Below, one piece after another: positions 6,263 to 8,117 of a DNA stretch of 8,117 bases. The notes under the pieces are model-generated. The model was not told the DNA's origin and did not search any database. It saw only the letters and a program-made list of their open reading frames with translations. Source of the stretch: Armatimonadota bacterium. Its GTDB lineage: Bacteria; Armatimonadota; JAAZEB01. A program made the translations under genes and the position numbers. The stretch covers positions 1-8,117 of the forward strand of contig DUUU01000463.1 of the NCBI GenBank assembly GCA_012841485.1, read 5' to 3'. Every line of letters starts with the position of its first letter. Position 1 is the stretch's first letter.

Positions 6263-8117
6263 ATGGTTGCCACCGGAAATGATAGACGAAGGCCGCAGAT
6301 GAGCCTAGCAGCGGTAAGGGAGAAGACGCTGTCGCCCGAGCGCGCCGGCCGGCGCGCTCGGCGGGAAGAGCCCGGATCGGGCCCAATCGCGCCCGTTCGT
6401 GCTCATTCGTGGCGATCTCGGCCCTCCTCGCGCTCCGGTCAGGCGCTGATCCTCGCCGTCGTGATCATGCTCCTGCTGCTCTTCCTGGGCACCATCTTCC
6501 TCAGGACCGTGTTGGCAAACCTGGGGCATGCCGAGGAGAGCGTGGCCGCGGCGAACGAGTACTCCGCTGCCGAGGCGGGCATTCGCTTTGCTGATACCAA
6601 CCTGACGACCAGCGAGCTGGGAGCCGATTGGCGCCCCCGCGCCTCCTACACGCCCGCCGTGGTGCGCCCCGATGATCCCGATTACTATTGGATCCAGCCG
6701 TTCGATAACAAGGGAGATAACGACCCCAGCAACGACGTGGGTGGCTACGTGCGCTACAACCTGGGCGATTCGCGCTTCCTGCTGCGCGTCACCTATAACC
6801 CAAACAACGATCCCAGGGCGCCAGTGATGCCGGATGCCAAGGCGGTCAACCAGCCTTCGGCGCTCTCGCGCTTCATCATGATCGAGGTGGTGGGCCGCCG
6901 GGGCAGCGCCGCGGAGATCGATAAGGAGTATGAGGACCTCAAGCACGGAGATCCGATCGATCCCACGATCTTCAAGGCGGTTGGCGCCGAGGCCTCGCAG
7001 CGCTTCCGGCGCGAGCTCATCGCCTTCAAGGCCATCGGAATCAACAACTACCTGCGCTTCGTGACCGACCGCAACCGCCTCGGGCGGACCACCTACTTCG
7101 GCGTCGATCAGATGTTTATCCGCGACCGAGCAGGCAGCGTTCCACAGAACCCGCCTCAGCCCGATGCAGAGGTGGACTATCCCTTCCGACTGGGGATCGA
7201 CCCAGCGGGGTTCACCGACACCGCCGGTATTGCCGGATGGGCCGTCGCCACCGGTTCTCCCATCCGCGTCAATGGCAATTTGGTGTGGTATGGCTCCGCG
7301 CCCTCTACCACTGGCGGCTTGCCTGAGATCACGCTCAACCTGCTAGACCCGCGTGACCGGCCCTGGAACGTGATCGAGGTGGCCGGGAAGATCGGCCGGG
7401 AAGGGCGCAATCAGGCGAAAGATCCAAACCGCATGGCGCTGCGAGTCTACGACCCCGCGCAGTCCGGGCCGGGAGAGGTGCCGCTCAACTACACCAGCCA
7501 GACGGCGCTGCCGACCAGCGATGACGATGCCGCCTTCGCGTCCGTCCTGGAAGGCTCGCAATCGCCAGCGCTGACGGTTGCCGATTGTTATCTGGACAAC
7601 AAGTGGCTGACGGCAGATCCCCAGGAGAAGCAGGGGGTCGATCCACGGCGGAGCATCCGCCGGATCGAGCCGCCGCGCATCGAGACGGTGGAGCCGGGCA
7701 CGGGTCTTCTACGCTACCAGGCGATGACTTATGGCGCGCCCGCCGTCACCGGTGCCACGGCCGGGGCCAGCGTCTCGTGGCAGGCACGCCTGGCCGCGCG
7801 CTATGGCTATGGCGCCGGCATCTATATCGATAATGCCCGGCACAACTCGAACCACAGCCGTTGCCAGGGCGATATCCAGTTCAACCACAGCGCCGAGAAA
7901 CTGCGTGATGACTGGATGCGCCCCTACTCGGAGATCCCGCAGGGCAGCGGCAGCGGGTGGAAGCACCCGGGCCGGGTCTATGAGCCGGTCGGTACGCTGA
8001 TCCTCCTGGAGCCGGACGTCACGGTGCCGGGCGGAGCGCCCGAGCCGGGGGCCGGGCTGATGAGCATCACGCGCGCTGATTTCCGTGGCTGGCGCAGCCC
8101 GGCAGGCGCGCGCCTGC
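6263..8117 (+). CDS. PilX/GspK-like minor pseudopilin, 3'-truncated
   Basis: At least 618 residues, open to the right edge with no stop. The signal is ...RSSRSG|QALILAVV: Gly59 at -1, a long hydrophobic helix (60-82) and no Glu at +5, a known peculiarity of GspK and PilX-type proteins. The helix is followed by 'AEAGIRFA' (103-110) and 'RFIMIEVVGRRG' (203-214), both typical of PilX/GspK-like proteins. Further landmarks are a 'TGLLRY' beta-like unit (480-485), 'GAGIYIDN' (517-524), and Cys442 and Cys534. It begins 42 nt after the J-like gene and completes the I-J-K order; GspK caps the pseudopilus tip in characterised type II systems. GspK usually has about 300 residues, so this protein is at least twice that. 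Starting at ATG 6299 instead would shorten it by 12 residues. The leader holds a 26-bp palindrome and TTCGTG repeats. Ectodomain function not recognised. Confidence 0.85.
   Translation, partial: MVATGNDRRRPQMSLAAVREKTLSPERAGRRARREEPGSGPIAPVRAHSWRSRPSSRSGQALILAVVIMLLLLFLGTIFLRTVLANLGHAEESVAAANEYSAAEAGIRFADTNLTTSELGADWRPRASYTPAVVRPDDPDYYWIQPFDNKGDNDPSNDVGGYVRYNLGDSRFLLRVTYNPNNDPRAPVMPDAKAVNQPSALSRFIMIEVVGRRGSAAEIDKEYEDLKHGDPIDPTIFKAVGAEASQRFRRELIAFKAIGINNYLRFVTDRNRLGRTTYFGVDQMFIRDRAGSVPQNPPQPDAEVDYPFRLGIDPAGFTDTAGIAGWAVATGSPIRVNGNLVWYGSAPSTTGGLPEITLNLLDPRDRPWNVIEVAGKIGREGRNQAKDPNRMALRVYDPAQSGPGEVPLNYTSQTALPTSDDDAAFASVLEGSQSPALTVADCYLDNKWLTADPQEKQGVDPRRSIRRIEPPRIETVEPGTGLLRYQAMTYGAPAVTGATAGASVSWQARLAARYGYGAGIYIDNARHNSNHSRCQGDIQFNHSAEKLRDDWMRPYSEIPQGSGSGWKHPGRVYEPVGTLILLEPDVTVPGGAPEPGAGLMSITRADFRGWRSPAGARL
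6336..6361 (+). repeat. 26-bp perfect palindrome within leader codons
   Basis: The half-site CCGAGCGCGCCGG (6336-6348) is followed immediately by its exact reverse complement (6349-6361). It stops being symmetric at 6335/6362. In RNA it forms an 11-bp all-paired stem with a GGCC loop, 37 nt after ATG 6299. It is translated in the leader (…PERAGRRARR…) of the PilX/GspK-like protein. It could be a protein-binding site on DNA, a translation-slowing hairpin or a palindromic repeat insertion. Confidence 0.8.
6391..6420 (+). repeat. TTCGTG-type repeat encoding end of the leader
   Basis: GTTCGTGCTCATTCGTGGCG (6395-6414) holds two copies of (A/G)TTCGTG ten bases apart, translated as VRAHSWRSR just before the prepilin-type helix. 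This closely resembles a 'TTCATTCGTGG' dispersed repeat type that I recall from other bacterial genomes, so it may be repeat-derived; the copy number in this genome is unknown. Confidence 0.45.

Noticed and set aside
6305..6946. 213-codon open frame on the - strand
   Set aside because: Antisense to the K-like gene, whose + strand frame encodes a clear PilX/GspK-like helix and motifs.

Overview
All five protein-coding genes in this window lie on the + strand. They form one locus for type II secretion/type IV pilus-like filament subunits (pseudopilins) from a high-GC, probably didermic bacterium. The phylum is inferred. The two tandem small pseudopilins carry the post-helix block 'SNLHQIA.A.K.YK.D..GYP', and the first also has 'RAREQGRRTSCMSNL'. 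I associate that style with Armatimonadota (and Planctomycetes relatives with DUF1559-like pseudopilins). No rRNA, tRNA or housekeeping marker is present to confirm it.

Layout: (1) 1-693, the 3' part of a GspG-like/DUF1559-style pseudopilin cut by the window edge. (2) 781-1587, a complete paralogue with a textbook prepilin signal. (3) 1588-2001, a 414-nt non-coding gap packed with inverted repeats. (4) 2002-3930, a 642-residue PilV/GspI-like minor pseudopilin. (5) 3931-4060, a gap with a perfect hairpin. (6) 4061-6220, a 719-residue PilW/GspJ-like minor pseudopilin whose leader peptide is encoded by a palindromic heptamer repeat. (7) 6263-8117, a PilX/GspK-like protein of at least 618 residues that runs off the right edge; its leader codons contain a 26-bp perfect palindrome.

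The order G-like, G-like, I-like, J-like, K-like matches classical gsp/pil minor pseudopilin operons. There the I, J and K proteins assemble a tip complex that primes the filament. The odd feature is size: the three tip-like proteins have ectodomains several times longer than usual family members and share a short 'GLL-x-[FY]' beta-like motif. This suggests a filament tip enlarged into an adhesive or substrate-binding structure (inference). The prepilin peptidase, assembly ATPase and secretin are not in this window.

The non-coding layer is unusual too. Every inter-gene gap or leader region carries a strong inverted repeat. Two of the five prepilin leaders are written in what looks like dispersed-repeat DNA, as if such DNA is tolerated in the part of the protein that is cleaved off.
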